Assembly: GCA_964394975.1 (NCBI GenBank)
Contig: CAYMZR010000013.1
Coordinates: 1 to 31,848, forward strand
DNA from: UBA11996 sp964394975
Lineage (GTDB): Bacteria; Chloroflexota; Dehalococcoidia; Lucifugimonadales; UBA826
Reading direction: 5' to 3'
Length of the DNA: 31,848 nt
The notes under the pieces were generated by a model that saw nothing but the letters and a program-made list of their open reading frames with translations, did not search any database and had not been told where the DNA came from. Every line of letters begins with the position of its first letter. The first letter of the stretch is position 1. Below are positions 1-8,813 of the stretch, one piece after another. Made by a program: the position numbers and the translations under genes.

Positions 1-1455
1 CAAAAGGTTATATCTAGGCAAACTGGAGTCGAGGATGCTCAATATAAATGGGGTTTTGAGTTTGACATAGAGTCAGATGTTGCTCCAAAAGGTTTGAATG
101 AAGATATTGTTCGGTTTATATCTGCAAAGAAGAATGAACCTGAGTGGTTGTTGGAATGGCGACTAAAGGCTTTTCAGCATTGGACCAATCAAGGGGACGA
201 AGCAGCCCCAAAATGGGCACAGGTTAAGTTTGATGAGATCGATTTTCAAGACATCATATATTATGCAGCTCCGAAATCGAGTGACGATGCTCCGAAGAGC
301 TTAGATGAAGTTGATCCGGAACTTATCGAGGCCTTTGATAAATTGGGTATTCCACTTGAAGAGCAAAAGAAGTTGTCCGGTGTCGCAGTTGACGCCGTAC
401 TGGATAGCGTCTCTGTTGCTACCACTTATCAGGATATGTTGAAAGAAGCAGGTGTAATATTCTGCCCAATTAGTGAAGCTGTCCAAAAGTATCCAGAGCT
501 CGTACAAAAATATTTGGGTTCAGTAGTACCTTACAGTGATAATTTCTACGCAACGCTTAATTCTGCTGTTTTTAGTGATGGGTCTTTTTGTTATGTTCCA
601 CCAGGGGTACGTTGTCCTATAGAACTAATGACATATTTCAGGATTAATGAGGCAGACTCAGGTCAATTTGAAAGAACTTTAATTGTTGCGGATGAAGGTA
701 GTTATGTCAGTTATTTAGAAGGCTGTACGGCGCCTATGAGAAAAACCCATCAGTTGCATGCTGCGGTTGTTGAATTGGTAGCATTGAAGGATGCGGAAAT
801 AAAATACTCGACCTTACAAAATTGGTATCCAGGGGACAAAAATGGCGAAGGGGGGGTATTCAATTTTGTTACTAAGCGAGGAGCGGCCAGAGGGGAAAAC
901 TCCAAGATATCTTGGACTCAGGTAGAGACAGGGTCGGCCATAACGTGGAAGTACCCAAGTGTAATTCTCCAAGGAGATAATTCCGTAGGTGAGTTTTATT
1001 CAGTTGCTTTGGTTAATAATTACCAACAAGCTGATACTGGTACTAAGATGATTCATGTTGGCAAGAATACTAAAAGTACCATTATTGCCAAGGGAATATC
1101 TGCAGGGAAGGCTGAAAATACATATCGAGGACAAGTCTCTATATTGCCGGGGGCAGATAATGCCAGGAATTTCACCCAATGTGATTCTTTGTTGATTGGT
1201 GATGAATGTGGAGCTCACACTGTTCCATACATAGAGGTTCGCAATCCAACTGCGCAAATGGGCCATGAGGCCACTACATCTAAGGTAAATGATGATCAAC
1301 TTTTTTATCTTCAGCAGAGAGGACTAGATTTGGAAGAATCCAACTACATGATAATCAATGGGTTTTGCCGTGGAATTTTTAAGGAGCTTCCATTTGAATT
1401 TGCTATGGAAGCATCACAATTGTTGCGAGTGAATTTGGAGGGTACGGTAGGTTAA
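1..1455 (+). CDS. sufB: SufB, Fe-S cluster scaffold subunit (5' end outside the window)
   Basis: SufB is the core scaffold of the SufBC2D complex, on which Fe-S clusters are built in the cytoplasm. The first usable start-like codon is a TTG at 94, but the same frame is open back to base 1. The residues read there (YKWGFEFDIES, then PKGLNED) match the conserved SufB N-terminus, so the true start lies upstream of the window. The 484 visible residues are close to full length for the family. The active-site cysteine sits in the NFTQCDS motif (about residue 394 counted from base 1). The C-terminal LQQRGLDLEES motif carries the conserved glutamate. The stop codon directly abuts the sufC ATG, so it is the first visible gene of a suf operon. 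Identity is essentially certain. Confidence 0.97.
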   Translation, partial: QKVISRQTGVEDAQYKWGFEFDIESDVAPKGLNEDIVRFISAKKNEPEWLLEWRLKAFQHWTNQGDEAAPKWAQVKFDEIDFQDIIYYAAPKSSDDAPKSLDEVDPELIEAFDKLGIPLEEQKKLSGVAVDAVLDSVSVATTYQDMLKEAGVIFCPISEAVQKYPELVQKYLGSVVPYSDNFYATLNSAVFSDGSFCYVPPGVRCPIELMTYFRINEADSGQFERTLIVADEGSYVSYLEGCTAPMRKTHQLHAAVVELVALKDAEIKYSTLQNWYPGDKNGEGGVFNFVTKRGAARGENSKISWTQVETGSAITWKYPSVILQGDNSVGEFYSVALVNNYQQADTGTKMIHVGKNTKSTIIAKGISAGKAENTYRGQVSILPGADNARNFTQCDSLLIGDECGAHTVPYIEVRNPTAQMGHEATTSKVNDDQLFYLQQRGLDLEESNYMIINGFCRGIFKELPFEFAMEASQLLRVNLEGTVG

Positions 1456-2238
1456 ATGTCAAAGATTGATAAATTACTTGAAGTTAAGAATCTTCGGATA
1501 TCTGTCGAAGATACAGAAATACTTCAAGGAATAAACTTAAGTATTGGTGAGGGAGAAGTCCATGCAATTATGGGGCCAAACGGCTCTGGCAAGAGTACTC
1601 TTGCCAATGTTATTGCGGGTAGGCCAGGGTATAGTGTCACGAGTGGAGATATTGTTTACAAAGGAAAAAGTTTACTTGAAGTAGATCCTGAAATAAGGGC
1701 CAGGGCAGGAATATTTCTCGCTTTTCAATATCCAGTGGAGTTGCCTGGTGTCAGAACTTGGCAGTTTTTAAAATCGGCAATTGATGCTATCCGGAAAGAC
1801 AATGGTAAAGATCAACTCAGTGTGAGGGAATTTGACCAACTCCTTGAAGAAAAACGGAATCTAGTTGAAATGGACCCTGATCTTGTGAAGAGGTCAGTGA
1901 ATGAAGGATTTTCAGGAGGCGAAAAGAAGCGCAATGAAATCCTTCAATTGGCTCTTTTAGATCCTTCTTTAGCACTGCTGGATGAAACAGACTCTGGATT
2001 GGACATAGATGCTCTTAGAATCGTTTCTCACGGAGTAAACATTTTTAAGAGTCCCCAGAAATCTGTTTTGATTGTGACCCATTATCAACGTATTTTAGAT
2101 TACATCACACCTGATTATGTACATGTATTGGTAGATGGCCAGATAGTGCGATCGGGCGATAGTAAATTGGCATTGGAACTGGAAGAAAAGGGTTATGAAT
2201 GGGTGAGGAAATCTGATGGTGAAAAGGTTAATTCTTAA
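1456..2238 (+). CDS. sufC: SufC, ABC-type ATPase of the Suf complex
   Basis: SufC is the cytoplasmic ATPase that drives conformational change in SufB-SufD during Fe-S assembly. At 260 residues it has the usual family length. Walker A is GPNGSGKST at residues 40-48, the ABC signature SGGEKKR begins at residue 153, and Walker B is LALLDETDSGLD. The ETDSGLDI form is typical of SufC rather than of transporter ATPases. A conserved H-loop (VTHYQR) follows. It starts on an ATG immediately after the sufB stop, and its TAA overlaps the sufD ATG (TAATG), so sufB, sufC and sufD are translationally coupled. Confidence 0.97.
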   Translation: MSKIDKLLEVKNLRISVEDTEILQGINLSIGEGEVHAIMGPNGSGKSTLANVIAGRPGYSVTSGDIVYKGKSLLEVDPEIRARAGIFLAFQYPVELPGVRTWQFLKSAIDAIRKDNGKDQLSVREFDQLLEEKRNLVEMDPDLVKRSVNEGFSGGEKKRNEILQLALLDPSLALLDETDSGLDIDALRIVSHGVNIFKSPQKSVLIVTHYQRILDYITPDYVHVLVDGQIVRSGDSKLALELEEKGYEWVRKSDGEKVNS

Positions 2239-3545
2239 TGCAAGATACCAGCATTTTTGCAGATCAGTATGAAGAAGATTTCCAAGGCCTTTGTGCTACT
2301 CTACCGGACTGGTCGTCTGAATTCAGAAATGAAGCGATGCTTGCCTTTAAGCAAATTGGATTGCCAGTAAATAGGAAAGGCAACGAGAAATGGAAATATA
2401 CCAATGCTAGACCAATTGCGGAACCTCAATATTCATTGGCTAAATTTGAGGAAGTTGATTTGGATGCCATCAAGAGAACAGCTCCTTGGCATGAGTCATG
2501 GGTCAACGTAGTTTTTGTTAATGGACAATACCAAGGGACTTTCACTTCCAATACTTCCTCAAGCATACAAGTTTCTAACATAGCATCGGATGATTTGTCA
2601 CAAGACATTGTTAATTCAGTTGGTGGGATTGTCGATTATTCAGATGACGGTTTTGCTGCCTGGAACAGCGCATTTATGTCGGATGGTTCAATAATAGCGG
2701 TTCCAGATGGAGATAATGGTGGAACAGTGATTAACTTGATTTTTTTCAACCAAGGTTCGACTGGGACTGTAAACCATCCTCGCGTTTTGGTTAAGTCAGG
2801 CAAGAACTCAAACGTTAATGTGATAGAAAATTATGTAGGCGGCGGAGAGCATCGTACACTAACCAATTCTGTCTCTGAGATATATGTAGGTGAAAGCTCC
2901 ACAGTAAATCACTATCGTCTAATGAGCGAGACTGATCATACATACGATGTGGGATATGGGAGGGTAAAGATAGATACTGAGGGTAGATTTAACTCAAGAG
3001 TGTTTTTCAGAGGTTGTGGAATTGGACGCTATGATTTGAATGTGTTGGTAGATGGAGAAAATGCTTCCTGCGATTTGCAAGGACTTTATTTTACGAGTGG
3101 AAACCAGCATATGGATAATTTCATAAATATTGATCATTCCAAACCAAATTGCCAAAGTAATCTGTTCTACAAAGGTATATTGGACGGTAGCTCTAGAGCA
3201 GTGTTTGGCGGCACGGTTCTGGTGAGGAAAGAGGCACAGAAAACCGATTCAATTCAATCAGATAAAAATTTGATTTTGTCACCAAATGCGGAAGTGGATA
3301 GTAAACCAGCCCTATTCATATATGCAGATGACGTCAAATGTGCTCATGGTGCCACAGCGGGAAATATTGATGCAGATACGGTTTTTTATATGAGAAGTAG
3401 GGGAGTGGATCTAGAGACTGCCAGCCGCCTAATAATTTATGGTTTTGCAGGGGAAGTCATCGACAAGGTGGAAATTGAGGAACTTAGGTCTTATTTGGAA
3501 GAGGCTTTCCTTACCTCTCTGCCCAATCATAGGTTCGAGTTTTAG
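2238..3545 (+). CDS. sufD: SufD, Fe-S scaffold partner of SufB
   Basis: SufD pairs with SufB and two SufC subunits in the SufBC2D scaffold and is needed for iron acquisition. The protein has 435 residues. The N-terminal part (GNEKWKYTN, then FVNGQY) and the beta-helix core resemble SufD. The C-terminal motif DDVKCAHGATAG holds the conserved Cys and His of the SufB-SufD interface, and the family signature FYMRSRGVDLETA follows. The start ATG overlaps the sufC stop by one base. The gene ends one base before the sufU start. Confidence 0.95.
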   Translation: MQDTSIFADQYEEDFQGLCATLPDWSSEFRNEAMLAFKQIGLPVNRKGNEKWKYTNARPIAEPQYSLAKFEEVDLDAIKRTAPWHESWVNVVFVNGQYQGTFTSNTSSSIQVSNIASDDLSQDIVNSVGGIVDYSDDGFAAWNSAFMSDGSIIAVPDGDNGGTVINLIFFNQGSTGTVNHPRVLVKSGKNSNVNVIENYVGGGEHRTLTNSVSEIYVGESSTVNHYRLMSETDHTYDVGYGRVKIDTEGRFNSRVFFRGCGIGRYDLNVLVDGENASCDLQGLYFTSGNQHMDNFINIDHSKPNCQSNLFYKGILDGSSRAVFGGTVLVRKEAQKTDSIQSDKNLILSPNAEVDSKPALFIYADDVKCAHGATAGNIDADTVFYMRSRGVDLETASRLIIYGFAGEVIDKVEIEELRSYLEEAFLTSLPNHRFEF

Positions 3546-3546
3546 C

Positions 3547-3999
3547 ATGTATGATCTAGAAGATTTGTACCAGGAAATCGTGATGGATCACAATAGAAGA
3601 CCTCGTAATTTCGGGGAGTTAAAGGGCCCTACAAACTCAGCAGATGGGTTTAATCCTCTGTGCGGTGATCAGATAACGCTTCAACTATTCGTGGAAGACG
3701 GTGTAGTCTCCGACGTAGCATTCAATGGGGCGGGATGTGCAATATCCAAGTCTTCAGCATCTATGATGACAGAGGAACTGAAAGGTAAAACCCTTGAGCA
3801 CGCAGAAAAATTGTTTGAGGCGTTTCGAAAAATGATTACGAGAACACCTGGAGATTCATATGATGCTGATCTACTTGGCGACTTGGAAATATTGCAGGGA
3901 GTTTCACGGTATCCGGCAAGAATAAAATGCGCCACTCTTGCTTGGCACACGCTTCATTCGGCGATACAAGATGGAAATGAGATTGTTTCTACAGAGTAG
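3547..3999 (+). CDS. sufU: SufU-type sulfur acceptor / Fe-S assembly protein (first copy)
   Basis: SufU proteins take persulfide sulfur from SufS through a Zn site and hand it to SufBCD. I chose the ATG at 3547, one base after the sufD stop, which gives 150 residues starting MYDLEDLYQE. A longer reading from 3439 would run through the end of sufD and has no homologous N-terminus. The Zn/sulfur ligands are all present: Cys39 and Asp41 in PLCGD, Cys64 in GAGCAIS and Cys128 in RIKCATL. The spacing between the second and third Cys is of the SufU rather than the IscU type. A paralogue lies downstream at 5720. Confidence 0.93.
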   Translation: MYDLEDLYQEIVMDHNRRPRNFGELKGPTNSADGFNPLCGDQITLQLFVEDGVVSDVAFNGAGCAISKSSASMMTEELKGKTLEHAEKLFEAFRKMITRTPGDSYDADLLGDLEILQGVSRYPARIKCATLAWHTLHSAIQDGNEIVSTE

Positions 4000-4024
4000 T
4001 TACTTTTATAAGGTGAGGTGAGCT

Positions 4025-4453
4025 ATGTATGTGCCTATCAAAGTTGATTATGGAGTAAGAGCTCTAGTGGATCTGGCAATGTATGGTTCTGATGGGAATT
4101 CCTTGAGATCGGCAGAAATTTCAGAAAGGACAGCTATTCCTAATGCGTATCTAGCTCAGGTGTTGCACTCTTTAAAAAAAGCTGGGCTCGTCAAAAGCAC
4201 GAGAGGGCCACGCGGTGGGCACGAATTGGCAGTAGACCCTGACACAATTCAGTTGAGTTCTGTCATGAAAGTTCTGGATGGCAAGGATAATTTGGTCAAT
4301 TGCTTGTATGATGATGGGTTTTGTGTGCACTCTCCCTTTTGTGCTCAGAAGGAAATATGGATGACGGTTGAACATGCAATACATGGGGTTTTGTCTTCGA
4401 TTACGGTATCTGATCTAGCACGGAGAACCGAACTTATTAAATTACAGATATAG
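4025..4453 (+). CDS. Rrf2-family transcriptional regulator of the suf operon
   Basis: This is a 142-residue winged-helix regulator of the Rrf2/IscR family. The N-terminal helix-turn-helix (VDYGVRALVDLAMYG, then the STRGPRGGHELA wing) is typical. Three cysteines in the segment NCLYDDGFCVHSPFCAQ (Cys-x6-Cys-x5-Cys) match the Fe-S cluster-binding region of IscR/SufR-like sensors, with one extra residue in the first gap compared with E. coli IscR. An AGGTGAGG-like ribosome binding site lies about 8 bases before the ATG. Its place between sufU and sufS suggests autoregulation of the operon by Fe-S status. The operator could not be located, since the operon promoter lies outside the window. Confidence 0.92.
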   Translation: MYVPIKVDYGVRALVDLAMYGSDGNSLRSAEISERTAIPNAYLAQVLHSLKKAGLVKSTRGPRGGHELAVDPDTIQLSSVMKVLDGKDNLVNCLYDDGFCVHSPFCAQKEIWMTVEHAIHGVLSSITVSDLARRTELIKLQI

Positions 4454-4491
4454 ATTGACGGTGATATCAATTTTGCGGAGTGTGTTAATTA

Positions 4492-5733
4492 ATGCTTGAT
4501 GTCGAAAAAATAAGATCGGATTTTCCTATACTCTCCAAGAATATTTTTGGTAATCCTCTGGTATACCTTGATAATGCTGCTACTAGTCAAAAACCCCGTC
4601 AGGTTATTGATGCATTGGTGGATTATTATGAAAACTTTAATGCCAATGTACACAGAGGCGTCCATACGTTAAGTATGGAGGCGACGGATAAATTTGAGGA
4701 CGCGAGAGAAAAAGTGTCGTCCTTTATTAATTCTGAATCTTCAGATTTGGTTATATGGACAAGGAATGCTTCAGAAAGCTTAAACCTTGTGGCATATACA
4801 TGGGGGGAAAACAACGTTAACGAAGGCGATGAGATTTTGTTAACTCCAATGGAACACCATAGTAACTTGGTTCCATGGCAAGAACTGGCCAGAAGGAAAA
4901 ATGCAGTTATAAAGTTCATACCAATGTTGGAGAATGGGACTTTGGATATGGATCGAGTGGATGATCTGATAACAGAAAGGACGGTTTTGGTGTCAACAGT
5001 TCACATGTCAAATGCCCTTGGCACGATCAATCCAGTTAGACAATTGGGAGAGAAAGCCCATAGGTCGGGGGCCAAAATTTTAGTGGATGGAGCTCAAAGT
5101 GTTCCTCATATGCCCACTGATGTCCAGGAATTGAACTGCGACTTTTTGGTGTTCTCTGGCCATAAAATGTTAGGCCCAACCGGTATAGGGGTTTTATATG
5201 TTAAAAAGGAAATCCTTGAATCTATGGAACCTTTCCTTACCGGAGGTGAGATGGTGTTGGAAGTCTCTTATCAAGAGGCGTCTTGGGCCGATTTACCTAT
5301 GAAATTTGAAGCCGGTACCCCTAACATAGCTGACTCCATAGGCCTTGGTAGCGCAGTGGATTATTTGAATGTTTTGGGTATGGAAAATGTAAGAGAGCAT
5401 GAGAAAGATTTGACTTATTATGCTCTCGAAAGATTTGCGAAAGCAGATTTGGAAGGGCTTGATCTGTTTGGGCCAGATGATCCAAATATCAGGGGGGGAG
5501 TATTTTCTTTTAATACTTCGGATGTCCATCCGCATGATTTAGGCACATTTCTTGACAGAATGGGAATCGCCGTTAGGACTGGCCATCACTGTGCGATGCC
5601 TTTGGTGAGAAGCCTAGGGGTTGCAGCGACCGTAAGAGCAAGCTTTTACTTGTACAACACAACAAAAGAGATTGATATTTTGGTAGATGGAGTAACAGAG
5701 GCATTGAGGTATTTCAGGGATGGATCGAACTAA
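4492..5733 (+). CDS. sufS: SufS cysteine desulfurase
   Basis: SufS is a PLP enzyme that releases sulfur from cysteine as a persulfide (group II, SufS/CsdA type). The protein has 413 residues. The PLP-binding lysine is Lys225 in SGHKMLGPTG, and the catalytic cysteine is Cys367 in RTGHHCAMPL. Other family motifs are YLDNAATSQKP near the N-terminus, NVHRGVH, MEHHSNLVPW and DGAQSVPH. The 3' end overlaps the second sufU by 14 bases, a strong hint that these two proteins are made together. Confidence 0.97.
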   Translation: MLDVEKIRSDFPILSKNIFGNPLVYLDNAATSQKPRQVIDALVDYYENFNANVHRGVHTLSMEATDKFEDAREKVSSFINSESSDLVIWTRNASESLNLVAYTWGENNVNEGDEILLTPMEHHSNLVPWQELARRKNAVIKFIPMLENGTLDMDRVDDLITERTVLVSTVHMSNALGTINPVRQLGEKAHRSGAKILVDGAQSVPHMPTDVQELNCDFLVFSGHKMLGPTGIGVLYVKKEILESMEPFLTGGEMVLEVSYQEASWADLPMKFEAGTPNIADSIGLGSAVDYLNVLGMENVREHEKDLTYYALERFAKADLEGLDLFGPDDPNIRGGVFSFNTSDVHPHDLGTFLDRMGIAVRTGHHCAMPLVRSLGVAATVRASFYLYNTTKEIDILVDGVTEALRYFRDGSN

Positions 5734-6160
5734 TATCGACGACATATATAGGGATAGAGTTATCCTTGATCATTGTAGAAATCCTCGAAATATTTCACCT
5801 ATTGAACATTATGATCTATCGGGAGATGCTATAAATCCTTTTTGTGGTGATGAGGTTCATTTTCAGATAGGTTTGTCAAGCGAAAATTTAATTGAGAACG
5901 TACGCTTCTCAGGTGATGGATGTGCTATAAATATGGCTTCAGGGTCCTTATTGTCTGAAGCAATGAAGGGTTTAACTACTAGGGAAGCATCTGAATTATC
6001 CATAAGATTTGTTGAATCAATGAGAAAATCAATTGATCAAGATGTAGATCAGGAATTTGTAGGAGAGCTCTCAGCGTTGATAGGTGTGAGACATTTCCCT
6101 GTTAGAATAAAGTGTGCTTTATTAGCCTGGTCAGCCCTTGAGGATGCTCTATCAGCTTAG
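5720..6160 (+). CDS. sufU: SufU-type sulfur acceptor (second copy)
   Basis: This is a 146-residue SufU/IscU-superfamily protein starting MDRTNIDDIYRD. All expected ligands are kept: Cys42 and Asp44 in PFCGDE, Cys68 in GDGCAIN and Cys132 in RIKCALL. It is clearly diverged from the first copy at 3547 (for example SFDGDGCAIN-type core versus GAGCAIS, and a different middle region), so it is not a recent tandem duplicate. Its ATG lies inside the end of sufS, 14 bases before the sufS stop, suggesting it is the dedicated partner of SufS. It is the last gene of the operon, ending 7 bases before the convergent neighbour. Confidence 0.9.
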   Translation: MDRTNIDDIYRDRVILDHCRNPRNISPIEHYDLSGDAINPFCGDEVHFQIGLSSENLIENVRFSGDGCAINMASGSLLSEAMKGLTTREASELSIRFVESMRKSIDQDVDQEFVGELSALIGVRHFPVRIKCALLAWSALEDALSA

Positions 6161-6167
6161 GTGTAAA

Positions 6168-7928
6168 TTAGCGATCTAACCACACCTTTTCCCAATGTGT
6201 ATACTCGAATCCGGAAAAATTTGGGTGAATGTTTTTCAGATTTTGCGTCCAAGCCCACAGGTTTTTTTGAGTTGCAGGCATGAACCTATAAGACCTTTCC
6301 AGTAAATGATTATTAATTTCGTTAATTATCCTTGAGCGTTTTTCAAAAATGTATTCCTGAGACTGTTGTTCTATCATTTCATCTAGTCGCGAATCCTGAT
6401 GGTTAGTAGTGTTCCATTTCCCTTTACTGTGAAGTACAGGGATTATAAAAGCGTTAGCAGATGAATGAGGAAATGTTGGACCCATTAAAACGTGGAAATC
6501 ACCGGTTTTCCATTGGAGTTCTGTGTATTGTCGACGGTTGACATAATTGATTGTTGGGTCAAAGCCGGCCAAACTTAGATGTCTGGAGGCGATTTCTACA
6601 CTTTTCGTGAATTTGGAGCCAAAATCACTGGCGGTAATGTCAATGGGAATTATCTGTTCTAGGGGCTCACTCTGTTCGTATGGGGAGAAGTAAGGCTCCC
6701 ATACAGATCTTTCTGGAATCCATGAAGAGTGCGATGCCGCAAAACCTAATGAAAAAAAAGCATGATCGTGCCAGGCTTCTTTGATAATTTCATCTGGGTT
6801 TATATTGTTTCTCGCCGCTGATCTTATATTAAAGTCATTGAACGGATAGGTCGCAGTATTAAATGCTATTTCAAACCCCTGTCCCGGATTTGGGTCCGCA
6901 AAAGATATGTCGATTTCTGCGGAATAGTCATCGATGTTGTATACATCAATCAATCCCACGCTGTATGCACTTAACCTTGTTTGCGGATCTGGGAGAATGT
7001 GAAATTCAATTGAGTCTAGATACGGAGGATTAGAGATAGAATAAGCATTTTCAACTTTCGAATAGGAATTTTCCGAAAGTTTTGCTAATCTCCAAGGACC
7101 AGATCCAACAAGAGAACTTGAACTGATATATTTTGAATGTTCTGAATTTGATTTTGAAATTAATTTAGACCTTCCGTCCGCTAGAGAGATAAAAATATCT
7201 GCATCGGGAGCATGTAGATTAATTTGGAGCTGCCCTTTTTCAGGATTGATTTCTATGCTACGGATCATATGAAAGCGGTTGGCACTTTTGTCATCTATAT
7301 TAATTTGTCGTTCCAAACTGAATTTTATGTCTTCAACTGACATGTTTCCCAAGCCTTTGGAATCAACGGATTGCCAACTGACATCAGGGTCAATATCAAA
7401 AATAAAGGTTTTGCTATCAAGCATTTTCCAAGATTGACAGACATCGCATTCTGTGGCTTTAGATGGTAAAACGATATTTGGACCATTACTAAATTTCAAA
7501 AGGCGTTGATATATTACACCGATACCCCATGTCGAATATGCTGCTGAATGGTTTTTATGAGGATCTAACGATCCAAAATAATCTTTCGACGCTAATTTAA
7601 GGCTACCGCCCTTTTTTACTGACAATGGAATATCTGCTTCGGCATTCACTTGTGTAATTATTTCGGAGATGGTGTCCACCTTTTTATTGTTGGCTGAGAC
7701 TGGGGTAATGCGTTCTTCACGCGCCAAAGGTGTAAGTATCGTAAAAGGACTTGGCGCTATTTCTGGTGTAATGATTTTGGAGTCATCAATTTTTTCTACA
7801 GTTGGTGGATTTATCAACGACTCAGGAGGTAATTGAGGTTGAGATGGTTGTTCCGAGCATGCAAGAAATATAATTATCGGGGCAAACAAGGACCCAACGA
7901 AAATTTGTATGTGATAAGTGTTAATCAA
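6168..7928 (-). CDS. Oligopeptide/dipeptide-type ABC transporter substrate-binding lipoprotein
   Basis: This is a 586-residue extracytoplasmic solute-binding protein of the SBP_bac_5 (DppA/OppA-like) family. The N-terminus is a lipoprotein signal peptide with lipobox FLAC (lipidated Cys at residue 24). A Pro-rich, low-complexity linker of about 60 residues follows, and then the binding domain, which opens with the family-type segment KLASKDYFGSLDPHK. The TTG start at 7928 is preceded by CAGGTAG as a possible Shine-Dalgarno site, and no better in-frame start exists before the upstream stop. No permease or ATPase of an oligopeptide transporter is nearby, so the transported substrate is unknown. 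It could also serve another periplasmic binding role. Confidence 0.85.
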   Translation of the reverse strand: MINTYHIQIFVGSLFAPIIIFLACSEQPSQPQLPPESLINPPTVEKIDDSKIITPEIAPSPFTILTPLAREERITPVSANNKKVDTISEIITQVNAEADIPLSVKKGGSLKLASKDYFGSLDPHKNHSAAYSTWGIGVIYQRLLKFSNGPNIVLPSKATECDVCQSWKMLDSKTFIFDIDPDVSWQSVDSKGLGNMSVEDIKFSLERQINIDDKSANRFHMIRSIEINPEKGQLQINLHAPDADIFISLADGRSKLISKSNSEHSKYISSSSLVGSGPWRLAKLSENSYSKVENAYSISNPPYLDSIEFHILPDPQTRLSAYSVGLIDVYNIDDYSAEIDISFADPNPGQGFEIAFNTATYPFNDFNIRSAARNNINPDEIIKEAWHDHAFFSLGFAASHSSWIPERSVWEPYFSPYEQSEPLEQIIPIDITASDFGSKFTKSVEIASRHLSLAGFDPTINYVNRRQYTELQWKTGDFHVLMGPTFPHSSANAFIIPVLHSKGKWNTTNHQDSRLDEMIEQQSQEYIFEKRSRIINEINNHLLERSYRFMPATQKNLWAWTQNLKNIHPNFSGFEYTHWEKVWLDR

Positions 7929-7965
7929 ATTCGCTACCTGATTTTTAGCTATTAATCATCCAAGT

Positions 7966-7973
7966 AGTATAAT
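7966..7973. promoter_or_regulatory. Possible overlapping divergent -10 elements
   Basis: The 87-bp gap between the lipoprotein gene and tatD holds TATAAT on the + strand (7968-7973) and TATACT on the - strand (7971-7966). They overlap almost completely and each lies about 40 bases from its start codon. No good -35 element is seen for either, so these are candidates only in an AT-rich background. Confidence 0.3.
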
Positions 7974-8015
7974 CAACGCCGCTTCCGTATGAAATCCATT
8001 TAATAATATTTCCAT

Positions 8016-8813
8016 ATGTTAATCGATACTCACGTACATTTAGATTCTTTTAGTGATAATGAAATCGCCGCCATTTTGGAGCGAAGTAAAGAAGTAGGTG
8101 TTGGCTTTGTAATATGTGCGGGAACAACCGTCGCATCGTCAATTCGATCTGTGGATTTATCACGTATGTTTAGTCCTTTTTTTTCGGGAGTGGGAGTCCA
8201 TCCCATGGACATAACTGAACCATTGGTCCATCGGGATTACAAAGCATTAACTGATTTGGCGGAAAGGGAAGAAAAAGTGATAGTGATGAGTGAAATTGGG
8301 TTGGATTACATGGAAGGGATGCCAGATAGAGCTTGGCAATTTCCGGCGTTTAGAGAGCAGATAAATATTGCGAGAAATCTGAAATTGCCCATTGTTTTTC
8401 ACAGCAGGGGGGCTCATAACGACTGTTTTAGAGTTTTAAGAGAAGAAAAGGGGTATGAGGTTGGGGGTGTAATGCATTATTTTCAAGGCAGTTTGGAAGA
8501 AGCTAAAGAAGTCATAGATATGGGATTTTCCATATCTATAGCAAGGCCAATCTTTCGGCTGCCTCACCTGCAAGAAGTAGTTTCTGAAATCCCAATGAAA
8601 AATATAGTTATAGAAACAGATTCAGCGCCTCAACCTTTTAAGAAAAACAGAGATAATTGGACTGAACCCCATCACCTTAGGCCTATTGCCGAAAAAATTG
8701 CCGAGCTCAAGGATATGGATGTAATGAGCGTGGAAACTGCACTGTTTCATAATACTAAAAAACTATTATCTGTTCAGTGGGATGTCGTTGAAAAATTTGT
8801 GACTGAATTTTAG
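8016..8813 (+). CDS. TatD-family metal-dependent hydrolase (putative DNase)
   Basis: This is a 265-residue TIM-barrel metal hydrolase of the TatD family, cytoplasmic by prediction. Members act as 3'-5' DNases or other metal-dependent hydrolases. The metal-ligand set is complete: His6 and His8 (THVHLD), Glu93 (SEIGLDY), His129 (VFHSRG), His154 (MHYFQG) and Asp202 (ETDSAP). The motif around the last Asp (ETDSAPQPF) departs from the usual ETDAPFL of E. coli TatD, so the substrate may differ. The start ATG lacks an obvious Shine-Dalgarno site. The 3' end overlaps the convergent Yip1-like gene by 4 bases. Confidence 0.88.
   Translation: MLIDTHVHLDSFSDNEIAAILERSKEVGVGFVICAGTTVASSIRSVDLSRMFSPFFSGVGVHPMDITEPLVHRDYKALTDLAEREEKVIVMSEIGLDYMEGMPDRAWQFPAFREQINIARNLKLPIVFHSRGAHNDCFRVLREEKGYEVGGVMHYFQGSLEEAKEVIDMGFSISIARPIFRLPHLQEVVSEIPMKNIVIETDSAPQPFKKNRDNWTEPHHLRPIAEKIAELKDMDVMSVETALFHNTKKLLSVQWDVVEKFVTEF

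Noticed and set aside
3439..3546. A longer start for the first SufU, running through the end of sufD.
   Set aside because: The extra residues show no SufU similarity; the ATG at 3547 directly follows the sufD stop and gives the normal length.
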